Below are positions 17,735-24,514 of a stretch of 64,000 bases of DNA, one piece after another. The translations under genes were made by a program, and so were the position numbers. Source of the stretch: JANLUX01 sp031366005 (lineage in GTDB: Bacteria > Bacteroidota > Bacteroidia > AKYH767-A > OLB10); assembly GCA_031366005.1 (NCBI GenBank), contig JANLZB010000056.1, positions 18,397 to 82,396 of the forward strand. The letters run 5' to 3'. The notes under the pieces were generated by a model. It did not search any database, had not been told where the DNA came from, and worked only from the letters and a program-made list of their open reading frames with translations. Numbering within the stretch: the stretch's first letter is position 1; each line of letters starts with the position of its first letter.

Positions 17735-18148
17735 TTAATGCGAAACTTTTATATAGCCCCAGCCATCGTGTTGTTTTGAAATTAATTCATAAATACCGTC
17801 AGGAACAATTCCAACTCCTTCTACCAGTTGACTTTTATCAACATTATTATTTTTCATTGCGATAGCGCACACTTTAAAAGCAACATTCTTTCTTTTAGAG
17901 AAATTAATTACCTGCTCTGCAACAATTGATTTTCCATTGGTTATCATACCTAGACCTTTTCCAAAAAAAACCATCTCCACCATTGCATCAGGATTATTAT
18001 CAACAACCTCAGAAATCCAGCGGATGGCCATTTTATGCGTGATGGTATCGTCACTTGTCATATCAAATACCACATTGTAAGGCGCTTTCTGCGCAGACAG
18101 TAAACTGAAGTTTAACAGTAATAATCCGATAATAGTTAAGCGTTTCAT
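17735..18148 (-). CDS. Exported DsrE-family protein
   Basis: 137 aa. A signal peptide (about 1-19, LLLLNFSLLSAQ) precedes a DsrE/DsrF-like alpha-beta fold: NVVFDMTSDD, MVEMVFFGKGLGMI, VAFKVCAIAMKNNNVD and VGIVPDGIYELISKQHDGWG. The Cys in FKVCAIAM is the conserved residue of this exported subgroup. DsrE proteins move sulfur between partners; the periplasmic form has no settled function. It lies just before the divergently transcribed oxidase accessory cluster. A link to copper or sulfur handling there is speculation. Confidence 0.8.
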   Translation of the reverse strand: MKRLTIIGLLLLNFSLLSAQKAPYNVVFDMTSDDTITHKMAIRWISEVVDNNPDAMVEMVFFGKGLGMITNGKSIVAEQVINFSKRKNVAFKVCAIAMKNNNVDKSQLVEGVGIVPDGIYELISKQHDGWGYIKVSH

Positions 18149-18251
18149 GATTTTATAAATTTAAGATTTGAAGGATAAAAGTAAAATAATAATTGCTGAT
18201 TAACGAAAAAACAAACATTCATTAAAGAGCTTTAATAATCATGTGCCGTAC

Positions 18252-18281
18252 TTGTTAATAAACCATTTCCAATTAAATTTG
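18252..18281 (+). promoter_or_regulatory. Consensus promoter TTG-N19-TAAATTTG for the oxidase accessory cluster
   Basis: TTG at 18252-18254 and TAAATTTG at 18274-18281, 19 bp apart, match the Bacteroidota sigma-ABfr consensus. The ATG of ctaB follows only 8 nt after the -7 box, so the transcript should have almost no leader. Confidence 0.65.
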
Positions 18282-18289
18282 CCGGCTCA

Positions 18290-19177
18290 ATGGAAAAATC
18301 CGTTTCTCTGCAAAAAAATCCTTTTCTGCTTGCCCGATTACAAGATTATGCACAGCTCACCAAAATGCGGCTGGCAAGCCTGGTGGTTTTTTCTGCAGCG
18401 ATGGCTTTTTTACTGGCTCCCGGATCAGTTAACTGGAATCATTTTATTCTTTTAATTGTTGGTGGTTTTTTAGTAACCGGAGCGAGCAATGGTATTAACC
18501 AGGTAATGGAACGCGACTTGGATAAACTAATGACACGTACCGCTAATCGTCCTTTACCGGGTGAGCGAATGTGTGTGGCAGAAGCATTTATTGTAAGCGC
18601 AATCATGGCTGTTGCCGGAATTTTTATTCTTACTTATTATCTTAATTTATACAGCGGATTGCTCGGCATGGCTGCTTTAATGAGCTATACGCTGGCTTAT
18701 ACACCGCTTAAAAGAATCACACCATTATCTGTTTTTATTGGTGCTATTCCAGGTGCTATTCCTCCCATGTTAGGATGGATTGCTGCAACAGGAACTATTT
18801 CTGCAGAAGCATGGATTTTATTTGCTCTTCAGTTCATGTGGCAGTTCCCTCATTTCTGGGCTATAGCATGGGTGCTTGATGATGATTATAAAAGAGCAGG
18901 TTTCATAATGTTGCCAACAGGTGAGCGGAATAAAAGCGCTGCATTTCAGACATTTATTTACACACTGAGTTTACTTCCTGTGGGATTGATGCCATTTATC
19001 TTTCACATGAGTGGCTGGATTTCTGCCATTGTAATCACTTTGGCTGCATTGTATTTTAGCTATCGCAGCTATCAGCTTTACCGCGAACAGAGCATTGAAG
19101 CAGCACGAAGTGTTATGTTTGGTTCTTTTATTTATTTGCCCATTGTAATGATTGCAATGGTACTTGATAAACTTTAA
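18290..19177 (+). CDS. ctaB: Protoheme IX farnesyltransferase (heme O synthase)
   Basis: 295 aa, an integral-membrane UbiA-family prenyltransferase with about 8-9 helices. It adds a farnesyl group to heme B to make heme O for heme-copper oxidases. The first Asp-rich motif is NQVMERDLDKLMTRTANRPL; the second region reads DDDYKRAGFIMLPTGER. HFWAIAW is also typical. First gene of a run ending with the DUF420 gene, with gaps of 6-33 bp or overlaps, so one operon. Confidence 0.95.
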   Translation: MEKSVSLQKNPFLLARLQDYAQLTKMRLASLVVFSAAMAFLLAPGSVNWNHFILLIVGGFLVTGASNGINQVMERDLDKLMTRTANRPLPGERMCVAEAFIVSAIMAVAGIFILTYYLNLYSGLLGMAALMSYTLAYTPLKRITPLSVFIGAIPGAIPPMLGWIAATGTISAEAWILFALQFMWQFPHFWAIAWVLDDDYKRAGFIMLPTGERNKSAAFQTFIYTLSLLPVGLMPFIFHMSGWISAIVITLAALYFSYRSYQLYREQSIEAARSVMFGSFIYLPIVMIAMVLDKL

Positions 19178-19183
19178 TTTTTT

Positions 19184-19753
19184 ATGGAATTAACATTGGA
19201 TACACCCAAACAAAAAATAGCAACAGGCAAAGTTTTATTATGGCTTGCAATTGCAAGTATGGTAATGCTGTTTGCAGGTTTAACCAGTGGTTATATTGTT
19301 CGGCAGGCAGAAGGCAACTGGATGCAGGTAACTGTACCGCGTGCTTTTTATTTTTCTACAGCTTTTATTTTATTGAGCAGCATTACAATGCAGAGTGCTA
19401 TAAGTGCAGTAAAGAAAAATAATACCGGCACTGTTAAAACTTTACTTATTGTTACACTTGCATTAGGACTTGCATTTGTGTTTTGCCAATTTCTGGGTTA
19501 CAATAGTCTGGTGAACCAGGGAGTTTATTTCAGTGGAGGAAACGCTTCAGCATCTTTCTTTTATGCGATCACCGGATTACACCTGGCGCATTTAATAGGA
19601 GGCATTTTATCGCTGATGTTTGTGACCGGAAAATCCATCATGGAAAAATATAATTCAAATAATTATCTCGGTATTCAGCTTTGTTCCACTTATTGGCATT
19701 TCCTGGATGGGCTTTGGATTTATTTATTTTTATTTTTGTCGCTTGCCGGTTAA
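19184..19753 (+). CDS. Cytochrome c oxidase subunit III-like protein (short paralogue)
   Basis: 189 aa with five predicted membrane helices. It has the subunit III features GVYFSGGNASASFFYAITGLH, HLAHLIGG and TYWHFLDGLWIYLFLFL; the last block (Y-W-H-F-x-D) is the family signature. It is shorter than classical subunit III. It starts 6 bp after ctaB and is followed by a longer subunit III gene, an arrangement known in Bacteroidota caa3/aa3 clusters. Confidence 0.85.
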   Translation: MELTLDTPKQKIATGKVLLWLAIASMVMLFAGLTSGYIVRQAEGNWMQVTVPRAFYFSTAFILLSSITMQSAISAVKKNNTGTVKTLLIVTLALGLAFVFCQFLGYNSLVNQGVYFSGGNASASFFYAITGLHLAHLIGGILSLMFVTGKSIMEKYNSNNYLGIQLCSTYWHFLDGLWIYLFLFLSLAG

Positions 19754-19786
19754 CGGTTAATCACTAAAAAGTAACCCTATAAAAAT

Positions 19787-20599
19787 ATGTCATCAGACGC
19801 AGCAACTTTAAATCAGGCACGTAAATTAATTTGGGGTGGTGGCACTTCACCCTTTGGTGTGAGCTGGGGAAAAATGTATATGTGGATATTCTTAGTATCC
19901 GATGCATTTACATTTTCATCACTGCTCATTTCTTACGGAACGCTCCGTCATCGTTTTGCGGAAACCTGGCCTAAGGCAGGTGATGTGTTCACTCACTTTC
20001 CCTTTGTGCATGGTCATGTCCCATTGGCTTATGTGGGTTTAATGACTTTTATTCTTATCATGAGCTCAGTAACAATGGTGCTGGCTGTAGATGCAGGACA
20101 CAGAAGACAAAACAAACCCGTTGCAATCTGGCTTGGCTTAACCATCATCGGAGGATTAATGTTCGTTGGTTCACAAGCATGGGAGTGGTATCACTTTATT
20201 GAAGGAACTGAACACGGAGCTTATGTATTGGTTGACGGATCTGTTGCACATCCCATTGAAGGAAATCCTCATGCGTTGCGGCTGGCAGATCATTCTATAG
20301 TTACTGACGAAGCAAAGGTGAATTCCATTTTAAAAGGATCAAGAGAAATTCACGGGGCAAATCTTACCGAGAACGAATATGGAAATCCATTGTTTGCTGA
20401 TTTCTTTTTCTTCATAACAGGCTTCCACGGTTTTCACGTATTCAGCGGTGTGGTTATAAATTTCCTGATATGGCTTGGAGTGTTAAATGGCACTTATAAA
20501 AAACGTGGTCATTATGAGCAGGTTGAAAAAACAGGTTTATACTGGCACTTTGTAGATTTAGTTTGGGTATTCGTATTCACTTTTTTCTATCTCGTTTAA
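19787..20599 (+). CDS. ctaE: Cytochrome c oxidase subunit III
   Basis: 270 aa, seven-helix type. Family blocks are WGKMYMWIFLVSDAFTFSSL, EWYHFIEG, FFFITGFHGFHVFSGVV and GLYWHFVDLVWVFVFTFFYL. A soluble insertion (about 135-195) separates two helices and holds DGSVAHPIEGNPHALRL. Non-catalytic subunit of the aa3/caa3 oxidase. The catalytic subunit I and copper subunit II genes are not in this window. Confidence 0.92.
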   Translation: MSSDAATLNQARKLIWGGGTSPFGVSWGKMYMWIFLVSDAFTFSSLLISYGTLRHRFAETWPKAGDVFTHFPFVHGHVPLAYVGLMTFILIMSSVTMVLAVDAGHRRQNKPVAIWLGLTIIGGLMFVGSQAWEWYHFIEGTEHGAYVLVDGSVAHPIEGNPHALRLADHSIVTDEAKVNSILKGSREIHGANLTENEYGNPLFADFFFFITGFHGFHVFSGVVINFLIWLGVLNGTYKKRGHYEQVEKTGLYWHFVDLVWVFVFTFFYLV

Positions 20600-20627
20600 A
20601 AAATTAATCTTCTAATTCTTTAATAAA

Positions 20628-20999
20628 ATGTCAGATAAAGACGAAATACATTTAAAGGGATATTACACTGGTGATATTCACAACCAGTTTGTACCGGAAC
20701 ATTACAATCCTAAAAACAGAAAACTTATCTGGCGCACATTCTGGATACTGCTTCTGATTACCATTTTTGAAGTAAGCATTTCTTTCACCAGTATATCAAA
20801 GGAGATATTGTTATATACCTTCATAGCACTTACGCTTGTTAAAGCTTATTATATCGTTGGATATTTTATGCATCTTAAACACGAACGATATACACTTATC
20901 TATTCCATCGTACTGCCGTTTATGCTCATCATTTATTTGGTATCAATGGCACTTGCAGAAGGAAACTATATCGGATTATGGGATAAATTTTTCGGGTAG
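20628..20999 (+). CDS. Cytochrome c oxidase subunit IV-like protein
   Basis: 123 aa with three membrane helices. A soluble N-terminus (about 1-32) leads to WRTFWILLLITIFEVSISF, then ALTLVKAYYIVGYFMHLKHE, the conserved helix of prokaryotic COX4/CtaF proteins, and a last helix YSIVLPFMLIIYLVSMAL. Its stop codon TAG shares one base with the GTG start of the SCO gene, so the two are translationally coupled. Confidence 0.9.
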   Translation: MSDKDEIHLKGYYTGDIHNQFVPEHYNPKNRKLIWRTFWILLLITIFEVSISFTSISKEILLYTFIALTLVKAYYIVGYFMHLKHERYTLIYSIVLPFMLIIYLVSMALAEGNYIGLWDKFFG

Positions 21000-21658
21000 T
21001 GAAAAAATTTTTGATTTTAACAGCCATCCTCGTGATACCGGGGGTGGCTTATTTGTTTGTAAAAAGCGGTAAAAATAATTACACTCACCTGGAAATATTT
21101 GGCCCTAAAGAACCGGTTGAAAATACAGTGGCGGGAAAAACCAAAGTTGATACTGTATATCATACCATCGGTGATTTTACTTTTATTGATCAGGATAGCA
21201 ATACCGTTAATCAATCAATAGTAAAAGATAAAATTTATATAGCTGATTATTTTTTTACAAGCTGTAAATCTATTTGTCCGAAAATGAGTGACCAATTCAT
21301 GCGTGTTCAATTTGCATATAAGGACGATCCGCAGGTGATGATACTTAGTCATACTGTGAATCCCGAAGATGATTCACCCTCTGTATTAAATGCTTATGCA
21401 AAAAAGCACAATGCCATTAAAGGCAAATGGTATTTTTTAACAGGAGATAAAAAAGAATTATACGATCTGGCACGCAACAGTTATTTTGTTACAGCTATGT
21501 CTGGTGACGGTGGGCCTGATGATTTCATCCACAGTGAACAATTGGTTTTGGTTGACAAACAAAAAAGAATCCGTGGCTTTTATGATGGCACTGATTACAA
21601 TGACGTAACAAGACTCATTGATGAGATTAAAGTTTTGAAAAAAGAAGAAGAGGAATGA
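20999..21658 (+). CDS. SCO-family copper chaperone
   Basis: 219 aa with a GTG start that overlaps the upstream TAG by one base. An N-terminal membrane anchor (about 4-20) precedes a thioredoxin-fold domain. The copper ligands are visible: CKSIC (C-x3-C) in FFTSCKSICPKMSDQF and the His in DDFIHSEQLVLVD. SCO proteins deliver copper to the CuA centre of oxidase subunit II. The last residues (EEEE) overlap the start of the DUF420 gene by 4 bp. Confidence 0.92.
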   Translation: MKKFLILTAILVIPGVAYLFVKSGKNNYTHLEIFGPKEPVENTVAGKTKVDTVYHTIGDFTFIDQDSNTVNQSIVKDKIYIADYFFTSCKSICPKMSDQFMRVQFAYKDDPQVMILSHTVNPEDDSPSVLNAYAKKHNAIKGKWYFLTGDKKELYDLARNSYFVTAMSGDGGPDDFIHSEQLVLVDKQKRIRGFYDGTDYNDVTRLIDEIKVLKKEEEE

Positions 21659-22197
21659 TGCTTACAGGTCAGTTGAATGATAAATTGGTTTTCAGGTTGG
21701 TTTTTACTATCTCAATAGTTGTATTCATGACAGTTTTGATTTTAAGCATGCTTCCGAAAGCATCAGTTATTCCCTCTTATGCTGAACTGCTACCAAAATT
21801 AAATGCAGTATTGAATGGCACCTGTTCTATTTTATTATTGATTTCTCTTTACCAGATAAAAAGAAAAAATATTGAGTTGCATAAACGCTTAAACATTGCT
21901 GCATTTTTACTCTCTTCTTTATTTCTCGTATCCTACATCTGGTTTCATTCATTTGGAATTGAAACACGTTTCCCTGCAGGTAATTCTTTACGTCCTGTTT
22001 ATTTTTTCATTCTTTCAACGCACATTGTTCTTGCAGCGATAGTATTGCCGCTGGTCTTGATTTCATTTTATTACGGACTCACAATGCAGGTACAGAAACA
22101 TCGCAGGTTAACCCGCTGGTCGTTTCCCGTTTGGTTATATGTAACAGTTACAGGTGTGATAGTTTACCTGATGATTTCGCCTTACTATAAGTTTTAA
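21655..22197 (+). CDS. DUF420 membrane protein
   Basis: 180 aa with four to five membrane helices and the conserved HxH-like pattern of DUF420 (IWFHSFGIETRF; FFILSTHIVLAAIVLPLVLI; HRRLTRWSFPVWLYVTVTGV). The family occurs almost only beside oxidase assembly genes and is thought to help heme-copper oxidase assembly, but its exact role is unknown. The start overlaps the SCO stop (ATGATG/TGA). Last gene of the ctaB operon. Confidence 0.9.
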   Translation: MMLTGQLNDKLVFRLVFTISIVVFMTVLILSMLPKASVIPSYAELLPKLNAVLNGTCSILLLISLYQIKRKNIELHKRLNIAAFLLSSLFLVSYIWFHSFGIETRFPAGNSLRPVYFFILSTHIVLAAIVLPLVLISFYYGLTMQVQKHRRLTRWSFPVWLYVTVTGVIVYLMISPYYKF

Positions 22198-22209
22198 CTG
22201 AAGAATGTC

Positions 22210-22242
22210 TTTGATATAAACGAATTTTTCTTTTTATTTTTG
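22210..22242 (+). promoter_or_regulatory. Promoter TTTG-N21-TATTTTTG directly before a small gene
   Basis: TTTG at 22210-22213 and TATTTTTG at 22235-22242. The ATG follows 4 nt after the -7 box, so transcription would start at or next to the start codon (leaderless). Confidence 0.55.
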
Positions 22243-22246
22243 CTAA

Positions 22247-22480
22247 ATGAAATCCCTTAAAAGATTTATCTTCCTTATCACTTTAGTTGCTGCTGTGACT
22301 ATTTCCGAAACTGCATTTTCACAATGTTCAGTATGCAGGGCTGGTGCTGAATCAAATCTTTCATCTAAAGAAAATTCACGCGGAGCGGGATTGAATCATG
22401 CTATATTATACCTGATGTCGGTTCCTTATGTAATGGCGGGCATTGGTGGATTTATCTGGTGGAGGAATCGCAAAAAATAA
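22247..22480 (+). CDS. 77-aa exported CxxC membrane protein of the oxidase cluster
   Basis: An N-terminal signal sequence (about 1-25, ending AFSQ) is followed by CSVCRAGAESN, a loop ending RGAGLNHAILYLMSVPY, and one membrane helix (about 52-71) with basic tail RNRKK. Short proteins of this type recur next to cytochrome oxidase genes in Bacteroidota but have no named domain. The periplasmic CxxC could bind copper or form a disulfide; that is inference. It has its own promoter rather than being read only from the ctaB operon. Confidence 0.8.
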   Translation: MKSLKRFIFLITLVAAVTISETAFSQCSVCRAGAESNLSSKENSRGAGLNHAILYLMSVPYVMAGIGGFIWWRNRKK

Positions 22481-22503
22481 ATTTGATTTATCGAATATTG
22501 AAA

Positions 22504-22525
22504 AAGCATTAATTAATTAATGCTT
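22504..22525. terminator. 22-nt perfect palindrome before trhO
   Basis: AAGCATTA-ATTAAT-TAATGCTT is self-complementary. It lies between the 77-aa gene and trhO and could end the upstream transcript. AT-rich, so tentative. Confidence 0.35.
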
Positions 22526-22538
22526 ACAAAACTGTACA

Positions 22539-23582
22539 ATGCCATTGCATAATATTTACAACAAAGATTATCTTAAAAAGAAACTCGCTGAAGAAACCTT
22601 CAAACGGGTAACGCTTTCATTTTATCGTTATGTGAAGATCGAGCATGTGGAGGAGTTTAGAAATACTTTGTTTGATGCATTCGCTAATCTTAATGTTTTA
22701 GGACGCATTTATATTGCACACGAAGGTATTAATGCACAGCTTAGTTTACCCGAGCAAAATTTTGTGGAGTTTAAAGATTTTGTTAGTGCCAATACTTTTT
22801 TGAAGGATGTACCATTTAAAATTGCAGTGGAGGATGATGGAAAATCATTTTACAAATTAATTGTTCGTATTAAAAATAAAATTGTAGCTGACGGATTACA
22901 GGATGATAGTTTTGATGTAACCAATGTTGGTAATCATCTTGACGCGATGTCATTCAATAAAGCAATTGAAAATCCTGATACCATTGTGATTGACATGCGT
23001 AACCATTACGAGAGTGAAGTGGGCAAATTTGAGAATGCAATTTGTCCTGATGCTGATACTTTTCGTGATGCATTGCCTAAGGCAGTGGATTTAGTAAAAG
23101 GAAAAGAAGATCAAAAAATATTATTGTATTGTACCGGTGGCATACGTTGCGAAAAAGCAAGCGCTTATTTTAAGCACCATGGATTTAAAGATGTAAACCA
23201 GTTATATGGTGGAATAATTGAATATGCCAAAGAGGTTAAGCAAAAAGGATTGCCATCGCATTTCATCGGTAAAAATTTTGTTTTTGATGAGCGCATGGGT
23301 GAACGGATTACTGAAGATGTAATCAGCCGTTGCCATCAATGCGATCAATTAAGCCACCGTCATGTTAATTGTGCTAATGATGATTGCCATTTGCTTTTTA
23401 TTCAATGTGAAGAATGTGCAGAAAAATACAACGGCTGCTGTACACCACGATGCCAGGAAATCGCTGCATTGCCTGTGGAGGAGCAAATAAAATTACGGAA
23501 AGGCAAAATCAAGAAAAACGCGCACTCTGTTTATAAAAGCAGATTGAGACCAAACCTGAGAGAGGTTTTAAAAGGCATTTAA
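22539..23582 (+). CDS. trhO: tRNA uridine(34) 5-hydroxylase, rhodanese family
   Basis: 347 aa. The N-terminal YceA domain (about 1-110; GRIYIAHEGINAQLS) is followed by a rhodanese domain with the catalytic loop LLYCTGGIRCEKAS and a C-terminal Cys-rich zinc-like region (CHQCDQLSHRHVNC, CEECAEKYNGCCTPRC). It hydroxylates U34 of certain tRNAs using oxygen. Full length for the family. The ATG at 22539 matches the family start. Next gene is on the other strand. Confidence 0.93.
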   Translation: MPLHNIYNKDYLKKKLAEETFKRVTLSFYRYVKIEHVEEFRNTLFDAFANLNVLGRIYIAHEGINAQLSLPEQNFVEFKDFVSANTFLKDVPFKIAVEDDGKSFYKLIVRIKNKIVADGLQDDSFDVTNVGNHLDAMSFNKAIENPDTIVIDMRNHYESEVGKFENAICPDADTFRDALPKAVDLVKGKEDQKILLYCTGGIRCEKASAYFKHHGFKDVNQLYGGIIEYAKEVKQKGLPSHFIGKNFVFDERMGERITEDVISRCHQCDQLSHRHVNCANDDCHLLFIQCEECAEKYNGCCTPRCQEIAALPVEEQIKLRKGKIKKNAHSVYKSRLRPNLREVLKGI

Positions 23583-23653
23583 TAATCCTGGTTTGATTTT
23601 GAAAAACCAAATCTCTTATTGCTGAATAAGAGGCAATTATTATTGCTGAAAAT

Positions 23654-23773
23654 TCAGTTTACAAAAAGCCAGATGAGAAATCCGGCACAAAGCATAAACC
23701 ATATTACTGTAAAAGGACCGGCTGATCCACTGGCGATGAAAACTCCTTCCTCTTCTTCGTATTGATTTTCCAT
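23654..23773 (-). CDS. 39-aa one-helix membrane microprotein (copy C)
   Basis: A complete ATG-to-TGA frame of 39 codons. The acidic N-terminus MENQYEEEEG is followed by a linker FIASGSAGP and one membrane helix (about 21-38) containing CAGFLIWLFV. The pattern C-A-[AG]-F-x4-F-V is shared with the two upstream microproteins (23863-24000 and 24024-24158), as is the order acidic head, Gly/Pro linker, helix. No known family is recognised. Coding status rests on this shared pattern and on tandem placement. Confidence 0.6.
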   Translation of the reverse strand: MENQYEEEEGVFIASGSAGPFTVIWFMLCAGFLIWLFVN

Positions 23774-23862
23774 TTAGCTTGCTTTAATATCAGTGATGCA
23801 ATATTAAATAAATCTTTAATTATTGCGACACAAAAAAACCACTGCTAAAAGAAGTTTATTTT

Positions 23863-24000
23863 TTACTCACTGAATATGCTCACAAAAACGTAAGTAACAA
23901 ATGCCGCACAAATAAAAAATAAAATTACTGCTAACTTGCTCACCGGACCGCTTAGCAGTGATACACTTTCATCGTCATCATAATTGTTTGTTTTCATCAT
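23863..24000 (-). CDS. 44-aa one-helix membrane microprotein (copy B)
   Basis: A frame from ATGATG (24000 or 23997) to TAA. From the second ATG it has 44 residues: head MKTNNYDDDES, linker LLSGPVSK, helix (about 22-41) with AVILFFICAAFVTYVFV. It aligns without gaps to copy A, 24 of 44 residues identical; the helix and the MKTxNY head are best kept. Conservation at protein level with DNA differences at wobble positions argues that both are translated. The gap to copy A is about 25 bp, so they are probably co-transcribed. Confidence 0.72.
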   Translation of the reverse strand: MMKTNNYDDDESVSLLSGPVSKLAVILFFICAAFVTYVFVSIFSE

Positions 24001-24023
24001 ATCATTATATTAATTGTTATTTA

Positions 24024-24158
24024 TTATTCCACCAGAGTGATCACAAAAGCATATGTAACAAATGCTGCACAGGTAAAAAATAATATTACAGCCATTGCAC
24101 TCATAGGTTTATTGATAAACAAAATCTTGTCGTCATTAGTGTAATTGGTTGTTTTCAT
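24024..24158 (-). CDS. 44-aa one-helix membrane microprotein (copy A)
   Basis: 44 codons plus TAA. Head MKTTNYTNDDK, linker FINKPMSAM, helix (about 22-41) with AVILFFTCAAFVTYAFV and C-terminal Glu as in copy B. Promoter-proximal member of the three-gene row. Size and one-helix form recall accessory subunits of respiratory oxidases such as CydX or CcoQ-like peptides, and an oxidase accessory cluster lies 1.5 kb away, but there is no sequence match that would prove this. Confidence 0.72.
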   Translation of the reverse strand: MKTTNYTNDDKILFINKPMSAMAVILFFTCAAFVTYAFVITLVE

Positions 24159-24514
24159 TATAGTAAAGTTTTAGTCAGGTGCAATAAGGCAATAACAATA
24201 CCAGAAAAAAGTAAACAGGGATTTTTAAAGATCACTGTACTATAATTTTTGCAACAGTTTTTGCAACTTTAAATTATACGACACGCTTCAAATGAAGGTA
24301 AAGTTACACTGCATTTTAATTACATCTATTTGTATTTGCTTCACATTTTTTGAATAAATTGCATCCTCATTTAAAAATTATAAATGAACCATAATTGTTG
24401 CTTTGCAAATAAAATAAACGCAGAAATTAAAGCAGTGACTAACTTCTATTAAGAACTAACAATTTGCCTGAGTAATAAAGGAAAAAAAATTACATCTTCA
24501 ACTATATTAAAAAA
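24159..24514. other. Divergent regulatory region, no gene
   Basis: It separates the microprotein row (minus) from the S74/T9SS gene (plus). The only structure seen is a 10-bp direct repeat TTTTTGCAAC at 24246-24255 and 24258-24267 (12-bp period), about 90-110 bp upstream of copy A, which could be an operator. No clear TAnnTTTG match and no ORF of note. Confidence 0.35.
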
